From: Salinilacustrithrix flava
GTDB taxonomy: Bacteria; Actinomycetota; Acidimicrobiia; Acidimicrobiales; Salinilacustritrichaceae
DNA length: 64,000 nt
Assembly: GCA_024128875.1 (NCBI GenBank)
Contig: JAMYFF010000006.1
Coordinates: 186,001 to 250,000, forward strand
Reading direction: 5' to 3'
The notes under the pieces were generated by a model. It saw only the letters and a program-made list of their open reading frames with translations, was not told the DNA's origin and searched no databases. This document shows, piece after piece, positions 23,422 through 30,970 of the stretch. The number at the start of each line of letters is the position of its first letter. Positions within the stretch are counted from its first letter, which is position 1. Position numbers and translations under genes: made by a program.

Positions 23422-24516
23422 ATGGTCCTGCCCGTCCCGTTCCCGCTCAAGCCGATGCTGGCCAAGGCCAACGACGGCATCCCCACCGGCGACTGGATCT
23501 TCGAGCCGAAGTGGGACGGGTTCCGGTGCCTGGTGTTCCGCGACGGCGACGAGATCCAGCTGGGAAGCCGCAACGAGCGGCCCCTCACGCGGTACTTCCC
23601 GGAGCTGCTCGACCCGCTCCGGGCCGCGCTGCCCGAGCGCTGCGTCGTCGACGGCGAGATCGTCGTCGCCGTCGGCGACCGGTTGGACTTCGACGCGCTC
23701 GGCCAGCGGATCCACCCGGCCGAGTCCCGGGTCAACATGCTCGCCGAGCAGACCCCGGCAGCGTTCGTTGCCTTCGACGTCGTCGCCCTCGACGACCGGG
23801 CCCTGCTCGACGTCCCCTTCGCCGAGCGGCGGGCGCTGCTGGAGCAGGCCATCACCCCGGGCGCGCAGGTGCACCTGACGCCGACCACCACCGACCGCGA
23901 CGTCGCCGCTGACTGGTTCCGCCGCGTGGAGGGCGCCGGCCTCGACGGCCTGATCGCCAAGGACCCTGTCAGCACCTACCAGCCGGACAAGCGGATCCTG
24001 CGCAAGGTGAAGCACCAGCGCACCGCGGACTGCGTGGCGGCCGGCTTCCGCTGGCACAAGGACGGCAAGGGCGTCGGCTCGATCCTGCTCGGCATCCACG
24101 CCGGAACCCCGGACGAACCCGGCGACCTGCGCCACGTCGGCGTGTCGGCATCGTTCACCGCCAAGCGACGCGCCGAGCTGGTGGACGAGCTCGAGCCCTA
24201 CGTGATCGATCCGGCGTCGGGGGAGTTCGCGGATCACCCCTGGAGCAGCTGGTACGAGGCGGAGGCCCACGAGACCGGCCAGCTGCCCGGGGCGCCGAAC
24301 CGATGGAACAGCCAGCGGGACCAGTCGTGGATCCCGCTGCGCACCGAGAGGGTCGTGGAGGTCGGCTACACGATCATGACGTCGGGTCGGTTCCGCGGCA
24401 CGACCCGCTTCGTCCGCTGGCGGCCCGACAAGGAGCCGCACCAGTGCACCTACGACCAGCTCGACGTCGTCGAGCCGATGGCCTTCGCCGACGTCCTGAC
24501 CCCTCCTGGCGGGTGA
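23422..24516 (+). CDS. ligC: ATP-dependent DNA ligase (LigC type)
   Basis: A 364-aa ligase with an adenylation domain and OB fold only. The nucleotidyl lysine is Lys30 in motif I EPKWDGFR. Motif III is VDGEIVVAV, motif IV is LDGLIAKD, and motif V is ILRKVKHQRTAD. It has no polymerase or nuclease domain, so it matches stand-alone LigC rather than LigD. A role in DNA repair or gap sealing is likely, beside the NAD-dependent LigA expected elsewhere. Its 3' end faces a 5'-3' exonuclease gene 6 bp away, a suggestive pairing for primer or flap processing. Confidence 0.92.
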   Translation: MVLPVPFPLKPMLAKANDGIPTGDWIFEPKWDGFRCLVFRDGDEIQLGSRNERPLTRYFPELLDPLRAALPERCVVDGEIVVAVGDRLDFDALGQRIHPAESRVNMLAEQTPAAFVAFDVVALDDRALLDVPFAERRALLEQAITPGAQVHLTPTTTDRDVAADWFRRVEGAGLDGLIAKDPVSTYQPDKRILRKVKHQRTADCVAAGFRWHKDGKGVGSILLGIHAGTPDEPGDLRHVGVSASFTAKRRAELVDELEPYVIDPASGEFADHPWSSWYEAEAHETGQLPGAPNRWNSQRDQSWIPLRTERVVEVGYTIMTSGRFRGTTRFVRWRPDKEPHQCTYDQLDVVEPMAFADVLTPPGG

Positions 24517-24522
24517 GCGCCG

Positions 24523-25386
24523 TCAGCGCCGGGCGAGGCGTGCTGCTCGGTCGGCGAGGCGGTCGCCGTCCAGCGCTGACGCGACCTCGGCGAAGCCGTC
24601 CTGGGGTCCCTGCCAGGCCATCTCGGCGATGGTGGCACTGACCGGGGCGTCGGGCTGCAGCGTCGCGATCGTGCGGAACAGCAGCGCAGCCTCCATCTCG
24701 TCCTGCAGCACCTTGGCCAGCTTCGCTCCGCTGCGGACCGTGATGTCCCACTGGCCGGCTGACGGCGGGATGTCCTCCAGGTGCACGTAGCGGGCGAGCA
24801 CGGCGGCCGCCGACTTGGCCCCCCAGCCCGGCAGCCCGGGGAAGCCGTCGGCCGAGTCGCCGACCAGGGCCAGGTAGTCCGGGATGGACTCGGGGAGGAC
24901 GCCGAACTTCTCCTGCACCCCGGCCGTGTCGAACCACTTGTCCTGGCGACGGTCCCACTGCACGACCTTGCCGCCGACGAGCTGGGCCATGTCCTTGTCC
25001 GGCGTGCAGACCACGACCCGGTCCACGTCGTCGTCGGCGGCGGCGAGGGCGGCGCCGGCGGCGAGCCCGTCATCGGCCTCGAAGGTGGACTGGGGCCACA
25101 CGGCGAACCCCGCGGCCGTCAGCACCTCCTCGAGCACCGGGAACTGTGCCTTGAGCTGCGGGTCGATGCCCTCGCCCGTCTTGTAGTCGGCCCACAGGTC
25201 GTTGCGGAAGCTCTCGATGACGTGGTCGGTCGCGATGCCGATGTGGGTGGCGCCGTCCTCCACCAGCTGGAGCATGGAGTTCACGACCCCGCGCACGGCG
25301 CCCCGGTCGGGGTCGCGGTTGCTCGGTGAGTAGTGGTAGCGGAACAGCTCGTAGGTCCCGTCGACCAGGTGCACGGTCAGTCCCAT
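24523..25386 (-). CDS. 5'-3' exonuclease (PolA N-terminal-like)
   Basis: A 287-aa stand-alone FEN/5'-3' exonuclease. Metal-binding acidic residues are seen in VHLVDGTYELFRYHY, GIATDHVIESFRNDLWADYK, TFEADDGLAAGAALAAADDDVDRVVVCTPDKDMAQLV (parts) and LVGDSADGFPGLPGWG, the helix-hairpin-helix that holds DNA. There is no polymerase domain. The start at 25386 is preferred over an ATG at 25395 because GGAGG lies 9 nt upstream of it but directly abuts the other. It is convergent with ligC; the two could act in RNA-primer or flap removal followed by sealing. Confidence 0.88.
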   Translation of the reverse strand: MGLTVHLVDGTYELFRYHYSPSNRDPDRGAVRGVVNSMLQLVEDGATHIGIATDHVIESFRNDLWADYKTGEGIDPQLKAQFPVLEEVLTAAGFAVWPQSTFEADDGLAAGAALAAADDDVDRVVVCTPDKDMAQLVGGKVVQWDRRQDKWFDTAGVQEKFGVLPESIPDYLALVGDSADGFPGLPGWGAKSAAAVLARYVHLEDIPPSAGQWDITVRSGAKLAKVLQDEMEAALLFRTIATLQPDAPVSATIAEMAWQGPQDGFAEVASALDGDRLADRAARLARR

Positions 25387-25474
25387 CGGATGCATCCTCC
25401 CAGGCGAGCGGTGGTCGCGCGGCCACGAGGCGGGTAGGGGCAGGTCGAAAGACCGCACACCAGGAGGCTCCGCC

Positions 25475-26056
25475 ATGAGCGCCACCGACCAGCAGCACGA
25501 CGCCGACCAGCACGACGACGGGGGCGGCGGCATGGATGAGGGCTCGATGTACCTCCGCTTCGGGGCGATGATCGCCACGTCGACCGTGGTGATGTTCCTG
25601 CTCACCTACACGAACACCTATGCGTGGGATCACGTCCGCTTCAGCGAGGAGCGGCTCTACATGGCGCTCGTGATGGGGGCGGCCATGGCCGTGATCATGC
25701 TCGGCTTCATGATGTCGATGATGTACAAGAACACGAGGATCAACCTGGCGATCGTGGCCGCCGCGGTCGTCGTGTTCGCCGGAGCGCAGTTCCTGTCCCG
25801 GTCCCAGGTCCTCGTCGAGGACGAGGCGTACATGAAGGGCATGATCCCGCACCACTCGATCGCCATCCTCACCAGCGAGCGGGCCGACATCGACGACGTC
25901 CGGGTCCGCGAGCTCGCCGACGAGATCATCGAAGCGCAGCGCAAGGAGATCGCCGAGATGGACTGGCTGATCGACGACATCGACGAGAACGGCGCGGCGA
26001 CGACGCAGGACGAGGCCGAGCAGCGGCCCGTGCCCGAGTTCGAAGCGGCGTCGTAG
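25475..26056 (+). CDS. DUF305-domain membrane protein
   Basis: A 193-aa protein with a His/Asp/Gly-rich N-terminus (QQHDADQHDDGGGGM), three hydrophobic segments (about 27-47, 62-84, 90-105) and a C-terminal DUF305 helix region with His126-His127 (MKGMIPHHSIAILTSERA) and Met-rich positions. DUF305 proteins are often linked with copper or other metal handling, but nothing here proves it. CAGGAGG before the ATG gives a good ribosome-binding site. The stop is one base from the stop of the convergent channel gene. Confidence 0.8.
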   Translation: MSATDQQHDADQHDDGGGGMDEGSMYLRFGAMIATSTVVMFLLTYTNTYAWDHVRFSEERLYMALVMGAAMAVIMLGFMMSMMYKNTRINLAIVAAAVVVFAGAQFLSRSQVLVEDEAYMKGMIPHHSIAILTSERADIDDVRVRELADEIIEAQRKEIAEMDWLIDDIDENGAATTQDEAEQRPVPEFEAAS

Positions 26057-26057
26057 C

Positions 26058-27032
26058 TCAGCGCGAGGGCACGCCCGCGGCGCCCACGAGGCTGCGCACC
26101 CGCTTGCGGTGCGTGGACAGGTCGTCGAGGGTCCGCTCGTAGGTCATCCGATCCACCAGCGCGATGCCGGCCTCGTCCAGCCGGTGGGTGCGGGGCACGG
26201 TCGGGGTCCCGTCCTCGTCGACCTGGCTCCCGTAGGTCTCGAGGTAGGTCGCGATGGCCGAGCGGAGCTGGCGTCGCGGGGTCGCCAGCGGCGCGACGGG
26301 CGGGTCGACGCCGTCGAGGAGGGTGAGGAGGTCGTCCAGATCGGCGACGGCGAGCGGGGCGGAGGTGGTGGTGTCCGAGCTCTGGAACAGGTGCAGCACC
26401 GGGTAGGCGAGGTGCTGCTCGGCGAGCGTGCCGAGCGCCGCGGCCAGGTCCCGGAGCTGGTGGTCGAGCTGGATGCGGGTGCCGTCCCACGCACCCAGGA
26501 CGACATCTTCAGGGGAGTCGCCGAGTGCGCGCGCCGAGGAGGCGAAGGACCGGGACGCCACCGATGCCGAGATGACCGGGAGCAGGTAGGTCACCGACAG
26601 GGTGAGCAGGAACAGGCCGGTGGCGCTGACCGCCACGGCCAGCACGCGGCCGAAGTCGGTGGCCGGGGCGAGGTCACCGTTGCCCAGCGTGAAGAGGCTG
26701 TACCCGACGAAGTAGGCGCGCTCGAACCAGTCCACGGGCTGCTTCGTGCCCGACGTGCGGATGGCATCGGGCTGTCCCTCGAGCATGAGGGTGAACCCGG
26801 TGAGGAGCAGGGCCGTCCACGTGGCCACGATGGCGAGGAGGGCGACCGGACCGACGGCGGATCGGAGCCGCCGGTCACCCGACAGGAGGGGGAGGGCCCT
26901 GCGGCCGAGTGCGGTGATGGCACCGGTCAGCGGGCCTGCTCCCTGGCCCGACCACAGCACGGTCCGGAAGACGTCGGCCACGACGAGGGCGACCATGAGG
27001 CACCCGAGGCCGACGAGGAGGAAGTCGCGCAC
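26058..27032 (-). CDS. Two-helix potassium-channel-type membrane protein
   Basis: A 324-aa protein with N-terminal helix (about 3-22), helices near 61-84 and 126-150, and a pore loop between the last two. The selectivity filter is TLGNGD at 115-120, a variant of TxGYGD also seen in other bacterial ion-channel-domain proteins. The C-terminal half (about 160-324) is cytosolic, helical and without recognisable ligand domain. It starts at a GTG. The role is probably K+ or cation flux. The gap to the GGDEF/EAL gene (27033-27135) is divergent. Confidence 0.8.
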   Translation of the reverse strand: MRDFLLVGLGCLMVALVVADVFRTVLWSGQGAGPLTGAITALGRRALPLLSGDRRLRSAVGPVALLAIVATWTALLLTGFTLMLEGQPDAIRTSGTKQPVDWFERAYFVGYSLFTLGNGDLAPATDFGRVLAVAVSATGLFLLTLSVTYLLPVISASVASRSFASSARALGDSPEDVVLGAWDGTRIQLDHQLRDLAAALGTLAEQHLAYPVLHLFQSSDTTTSAPLAVADLDDLLTLLDGVDPPVAPLATPRRQLRSAIATYLETYGSQVDEDGTPTVPRTHRLDEAGIALVDRMTYERTLDDLSTHRKRVRSLVGAAGVPSR

Positions 27033-27135
27033 GACGTGCCACTACCCGGGCGCGGCGCCCGTGATGCTCAGGGCGTCGCCGCATCGGCTCCTACACTGAC
27101 GCCCGGGGGACCCGCAGCGCGCTTGACGGAGGGCG

Positions 27136-29142
27136 ATGATCGACGACGAGCGGGCCGAGGGCGGCGCAGGCGTGGCGGGAGGCCCTCCCGCGTCCGCGCC
27201 GAGCGGCGAGCTGGCAGGCATCTGCCGGCGCGTCGTGCTCTGGTACGCCGCCGTCGCTGCGACCTGGATCGTGGCCAGCGACCTCGCCGTCAGCATGGTG
27301 CGCAACGAAGATGTCGAGCAGCAGGCCCTGGACGTCGTGAAGGGGCTGGTGTTCGTGCTCGTGACGGCCGCCGTGCTCTGGGTCGTGCTCCGGCGGCTGA
27401 CGCGGTCCTACGACAAGCACTTCGCTCGGGAGGTCACCGCCCAGCGCGACTTCTACCAGTCGATCCTGAGCACGTCGACGGACCTGGTCCTGATCTTCGG
27501 GGCGGACGGCCTCATCCGCTACGCCAACCGGGCGCTCGTGGAGATCCTGGGCTGGGACCACGATGCCGTGATCGGGCGTCGAGGCCGGGACTTCCTGCAC
27601 CCCGACGACGTGAACCCGGCCAGCTCGTTCCGTGCCAACCTCGAGCTCGGCGGCAGCAACCGGCGGACGTTCCGCATGGCGCACCGGGACGGCACCTACC
27701 GGACCCTCGAGATGGCGATGTCGTCGATCCCGCTCGGGGATGGCACCGAGGGTGCCGTCATCGTGGCCCGCGACGTCACCGAGCGAGCCCGTGGCGAGCA
27801 GCAGCTGCGCGCCGCGCTGGCCGAAGACGTCACCGGCCTGCCGAACCTGCGCATGTTCGTGGCGGAGATGGAGCGCCTCGCCGAGGTCACCGCCGTGGGC
27901 CTCGACGCCGTCGTGCTCCTCGTCGACATCGACCGCTTCGGGGACATCAACGCGCTGCACGGACGGGTCGGTGGCGACGCGGTCCTCCTCGAGCTCTCCC
28001 GCCGGATGGAGGCAGCCCTGCCCGAGGCGATCGGGCTCTGGCGCCACGGGGCCGATGAGATCCTCGCCGTCCTTCTGGAGGACCCGGCGCAGACCGCGGC
28101 CGAGAGCGGGGTGGGCCTGGCCCGGCTGATCGAGCGCGTCCAGCACGAGGCGGCCGCGCCGATCGCCATCGACGACTCCGATCGGCGGCTGTCGGTGAGC
28201 GTGTCGGTGGGCCTCGCCCGGCTGCCGGTCGACTGCGGGGTGCCGGAGGATTCGCTGAGCTCCCAGATGCTGCGCACCGCGGAGGAGGCGCTCGTCGAAG
28301 CCAAGCAGCACCCCGACCGCAGCGCGGTGCGCGTCCAGGGCGACGCGGGGGCGGGCAGCGAGCGCGCCCTGGTGATCGAGCAGCTGCACCGGGCGGTCGA
28401 GCGCGGCGAGCTGGTCGTCCACTTCCAACCCAAGGTCCGCCTCGCCGACCTGTGCGTGGTCGGCGCAGAAGCCCTCGTGCGCTGGCAGCACCCGGATCGG
28501 GGGCTCCTGCTGCCCGACGAGTTCCTCCGGGCGGTCGACGAGGCCAACCTCACCGCGGCGATGACGCGCAGCGTGCTGCAGAACGCGCTCGCGCAGGTCC
28601 CCGGGTGGCTCGGCGCCGCGGGATGCGCCGCGGACTTCGAGGTCAGCGTGAACATCTCCCTCGACGACCTGCGGCGGCGCCGCTTCGTGGACGACGTCTT
28701 CGACGCCCTGCACGAGAGCGGGGTCGAGGCGCGGCACCTGTGCCTGGAGCTGACCGAGCAGACGATGCTCGCCGATGCGCTCGGCGCCAGCACCGTGGTG
28801 GCCGAGCTCCGCCGGGCCGGCATCCGCGTCGCCATCGACGACTTCGGCACGGGCTACTCGAGCCTCGAGCACATCCGGATCTTCGAAGTGGACGAGCTGA
28901 AGATCGACAAGGGCTTCGTGCAGCAGATCGGTCGCAGCCGCACCGACGAGGCCATCGTCGACTCGATCCTGGCCATCGCCGGCCGCCTCGGCGTGAAGGT
29001 CACCGCCGAGGGCATCGAGACGTCCGAAGCCCTCGAGTACCTCCGCCAGCGCGGGTGCCACGACGGGCAGGGCTTCTTGTTCAGCGCAGCCGTCCCGGTC
29101 GAGGAGTTCGCCCCCGGCCGGTCGTGGGCGACGCTGCCCTAG
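27136..29142 (+). CDS. PAS-GGDEF-EAL membrane protein, probable c-di-GMP phosphodiesterase
   Basis: A 668-aa protein: two transmembrane helices (about 34-54 and 68-92), a PAS domain (about 105-220), a GGDEF domain (about 230-390) and an EAL domain (about 415-660). The GGDEF loop is GADEI (305-309), so cyclase activity is doubtful. The EAL domain keeps E445-A-L, NISLDD, CLELTEQ, IDDFGTGYSSL, ELKIDKGFV and AEGIE, so hydrolysis of c-di-GMP is likely. The degenerate half may sense GTP. A TACACT box at 27092-27097 could be its -10 element with a leader of about 30 nt. Confidence 0.9.
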   Translation: MIDDERAEGGAGVAGGPPASAPSGELAGICRRVVLWYAAVAATWIVASDLAVSMVRNEDVEQQALDVVKGLVFVLVTAAVLWVVLRRLTRSYDKHFAREVTAQRDFYQSILSTSTDLVLIFGADGLIRYANRALVEILGWDHDAVIGRRGRDFLHPDDVNPASSFRANLELGGSNRRTFRMAHRDGTYRTLEMAMSSIPLGDGTEGAVIVARDVTERARGEQQLRAALAEDVTGLPNLRMFVAEMERLAEVTAVGLDAVVLLVDIDRFGDINALHGRVGGDAVLLELSRRMEAALPEAIGLWRHGADEILAVLLEDPAQTAAESGVGLARLIERVQHEAAAPIAIDDSDRRLSVSVSVGLARLPVDCGVPEDSLSSQMLRTAEEALVEAKQHPDRSAVRVQGDAGAGSERALVIEQLHRAVERGELVVHFQPKVRLADLCVVGAEALVRWQHPDRGLLLPDEFLRAVDEANLTAAMTRSVLQNALAQVPGWLGAAGCAADFEVSVNISLDDLRRRRFVDDVFDALHESGVEARHLCLELTEQTMLADALGASTVVAELRRAGIRVAIDDFGTGYSSLEHIRIFEVDELKIDKGFVQQIGRSRTDEAIVDSILAIAGRLGVKVTAEGIETSEALEYLRQRGCHDGQGFLFSAAVPVEEFAPGRSWATLP

Positions 29143-29546
29143 AGGTTCTCCTGCACCAGCTCGATCAGGGTGCCGAAGCTGCCCTTCGGGTGGATGAAGG
29201 CGACCGTGGTGCCCCGCGACCCGGGGCGGGGCTCCTTGTCGATGGGGGTGGCGCCGGCGGCGACCATCGACTCGAGGGCCTGGGCGCAGTCGTCGACCCG
29301 GTAGCCGATGTGGTGCAGGCCCTCGCCCTTCTTCTCCAGGTACTTGGCGATGGGGGAGTCGTCGCGGGTGGCGGCGGTGAGCTGGATGTAGGAATCGGCC
29401 ACCTTGACCAGGGCTTCCTCGACGCCGTCGGAGTCCACGACCTCGCGGTGGTGGACCTCGGCGCCGAAGGCCTCGGCGTAGTAGGCGATGGCGGCGTCGA
29501 GGTCCTTGACGGCGATGGCGACGTGGTCGATCTCGGTCAGCAGCAT
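29139..29546 (-). CDS. mce: Methylmalonyl-CoA epimerase
   Basis: A 135-aa VOC-fold metalloenzyme that interconverts the two epimers of methylmalonyl-CoA, and also ethylmalonyl-CoA in some organisms. It has two beta-alpha-beta-beta-beta repeats. Metal ligands are in IDHVAIAV (His8), GLHHIGYRV and LIELVQ (Glu). PIDKEPRPGSRG and VAFIHPKGSFGTLIEL match bacterial epimerases. Length is typical. It links the carboxylase product with the mutase step. Its 3' end overlaps the EAL gene by 4 bp. Its promoter lies back-to-back with that of the MDR gene. Confidence 0.93.
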   Translation of the reverse strand: MLLTEIDHVAIAVKDLDAAIAYYAEAFGAEVHHREVVDSDGVEEALVKVADSYIQLTAATRDDSPIAKYLEKKGEGLHHIGYRVDDCAQALESMVAAGATPIDKEPRPGSRGTTVAFIHPKGSFGTLIELVQENL

Positions 29547-29553
29547 GACCCGA

Positions 29554-29559
29554 AATGTA
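29554..29559 (-). promoter_or_regulatory. -10 box TACATT of mce
   Basis: On the minus strand TACATT ends 7 nt before the ATG at 29546; no ribosome-binding site is seen, so a leaderless mRNA is likely. Confidence 0.5.
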
Positions 29560-29609
29560 GTGCGATCGGACCAGCCGGAATCCCATCAGGACGCGCCGAT
29601 CCGACATGA

Positions 29610-29623
29610 TGACCGCTCGGTAA
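29610..29623. promoter_or_regulatory. Palindromic operator, copy 2 (ACCG-CT-CGGT core)
   Basis: TGACCGCTCGGTAA carries the identical 10-bp core found before hbd. A possible -10 box CATGAT at 29605-29610 puts the expected transcription start inside the site, as for a repressor. It precedes the MDR dehydrogenase gene at 29651. Confidence 0.6.
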
Positions 29624-29650
29624 CCCGCCCCGACCGGAGGAATGCAGCCC

Positions 29651-30817
29651 ATGACCACGATGACCCGTGCCTACGCGATCACCGCCGAGGCCGTCGCCGC
29701 CGAGGCGCAGCGGACCGGGGAGAGCGCCGAGGAGATCGACGTCTCCAACGTCGTCCACCTCGACGACCTGGAGCTGCGCGACCTCGGTCCCCGCGACGTC
29801 AAGCTGAAGATCCTCGCGGTGTCGGCGGAGCACAACATCACCCATGCCGCCACCGCCGACACCATCAACATCGCCGAGGCCCGCGGCGGCAAGATCTACC
29901 CCGGCAACTCCGCGGTCGGCGAGGTGCTCGAGATCGGCGACGAGGTCACCCGCCTGGACGTCGGCGACGTGGTCATCACCCACTGCAACGGCGAGCCCGA
30001 CGAGAACGGCTTCCCGCTGCGCATCTGGGCCTACGACCAGCCCGAGTCGATCGGCTGGTACTCGAAGGAGGCCGTGGTCGAGGACTGGCAGCTCATCAAG
30101 GCGCCGCTCGACTCCGGGCTGAGCCTCTGGGAGATCGCTGCGCTGCCGCTGCGGGCCCCCACCGCCTACCACCTGTGGCGCCGCGCCCTCGGCATCTACC
30201 GGGTCAAGGTCCCCTACGAGCGCCAGGCCCGGCTGAACGTCCTCAGCTTCGGTGGCGGCGTCGGCGAGCTGTTCTTGATGCTGGCCAAGGCCGAGGGCCA
30301 CAACGCCTTCTTCTGTGCCGGGTCCAAGGAGCGTCGCGACTCCCTCGAGAAGCTCGGCATCGTCGGGATCGACCAGAAGCAGTTCAACCGCTTCGCCTCC
30401 TCCGACGACGTCAAGGCGTTCAACAAGCACGTCAAGGGGCTCACCGACGGCGTCGGCATGCACCTGGTCTGCGACATGCTCCGTGGCCCCGTCTTCGAGG
30501 CCGGCATGGCCGTGGCCGCCCGCTGTGGCGTCAACGTGAGCGCCGGCTGGCAGCTGTCCCAGGTGGTCTCCTACAACTCCACCGTGCAGTCGGTGAAGCA
30601 GGTCACCATCGACCACACCCACTACGAGACCCCGGTGGGCTGCGAGGCCGCCACCGAGCTGTACGGCTCGGTGTTCAAGCCGACGATCCACAACGAGATC
30701 TACTCCTTCGAGGACCTGCCCCGGTGCTTCCAGGAGATGCACGAGAACACCCAGACCGGCATCCCGATCATCCGCGTCGCCGACGAGATGCCCGAGTCCG
30801 TCAAGGACCTCGTCTGA
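29651..30817 (+). CDS. MDR-superfamily (zinc-type alcohol dehydrogenase/quinone reductase) oxidoreductase, substrate unknown
   Basis: A 388-aa medium-chain dehydrogenase. The N-terminal GroES-like part has VKLKILAVSAEHNITHAA, NSAVGEVLEIGDEV and LDVGDVVITH; the Rossmann part has NVLSFGGGVGELFLMLAKAEGH. The cysteine-rich structural zinc loop of classical alcohol dehydrogenases is absent. I cannot assign a substrate. It is not a clear crotonyl-CoA carboxylase/reductase: the length is shorter and the usual blocks are not seen. Sharing an operator with hbd and thiolase suggests an acyl-CoA or related redox step. I chose the ATG at 29651 because GGAGG lies 10 nt upstream; an ATG at 29642 is too close. 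A long hairpin follows the gene. Confidence 0.75.
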   Translation: MTTMTRAYAITAEAVAAEAQRTGESAEEIDVSNVVHLDDLELRDLGPRDVKLKILAVSAEHNITHAATADTINIAEARGGKIYPGNSAVGEVLEIGDEVTRLDVGDVVITHCNGEPDENGFPLRIWAYDQPESIGWYSKEAVVEDWQLIKAPLDSGLSLWEIAALPLRAPTAYHLWRRALGIYRVKVPYERQARLNVLSFGGGVGELFLMLAKAEGHNAFFCAGSKERRDSLEKLGIVGIDQKQFNRFASSDDVKAFNKHVKGLTDGVGMHLVCDMLRGPVFEAGMAVAARCGVNVSAGWQLSQVVSYNSTVQSVKQVTIDHTHYETPVGCEAATELYGSVFKPTIHNEIYSFEDLPRCFQEMHENTQTGIPIIRVADEMPESVKDLV

Positions 30818-30831
30818 CCCGTCCCTGATCG

Positions 30832-30875
30832 TTCTGGCAGCGGCTGCGGAACACGTTCCGCAGCCGCCGCCAGGA
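30832..30875 (+). terminator. Long hairpin after the MDR gene
   Basis: Arms of 21 nt (30832-30852 and 30855-30875) pair at 19-20 positions around a 2-nt loop; the central GCGGCTGCGGAAC/GTTCCGCAGCCGC stem is perfect. No T-run follows. The left arm shares 22 of 25 positions with 2084-2108. Confidence 0.65.
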
Positions 30876-30904
30876 CGCGGCGGTCCGGGCCGACGTCGAC
30901 CGCA

Positions 30905-30918
30905 TTACCGCGCGGTAG
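30905..30918. promoter_or_regulatory. Palindromic operator, copy 3 (ACCG-CG-CGGT core)
   Basis: TTACCGCGCGGTAG has the palindromic core ACCGCGCGGT at 30907-30916. It sits 12 bp upstream of a likely -10 box TACCTT (30930-30935) and so covers the -35 region of the thiolase promoter. Confidence 0.6.
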
Positions 30919-30970
30919 TGGTGCCTGGTTACCTTCGGAGCAGCACAACCATCGACGGGGGAGTTGCCCT

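Noticed and set aside
21223..24441. Long minus-strand open frame spanning the 2Fe-2S, monooxygenase and ligase genes
   Set aside because: Shadow of three well-supported genes; composition is Arg/Pro/His-rich without homology.
29651..30817. Assignment as crotonyl-CoA carboxylase/reductase
   Set aside because: It would complete an ethylmalonyl-CoA pathway, but length and sequence blocks do not match what I know of Ccr, so only the MDR superfamily is claimed.
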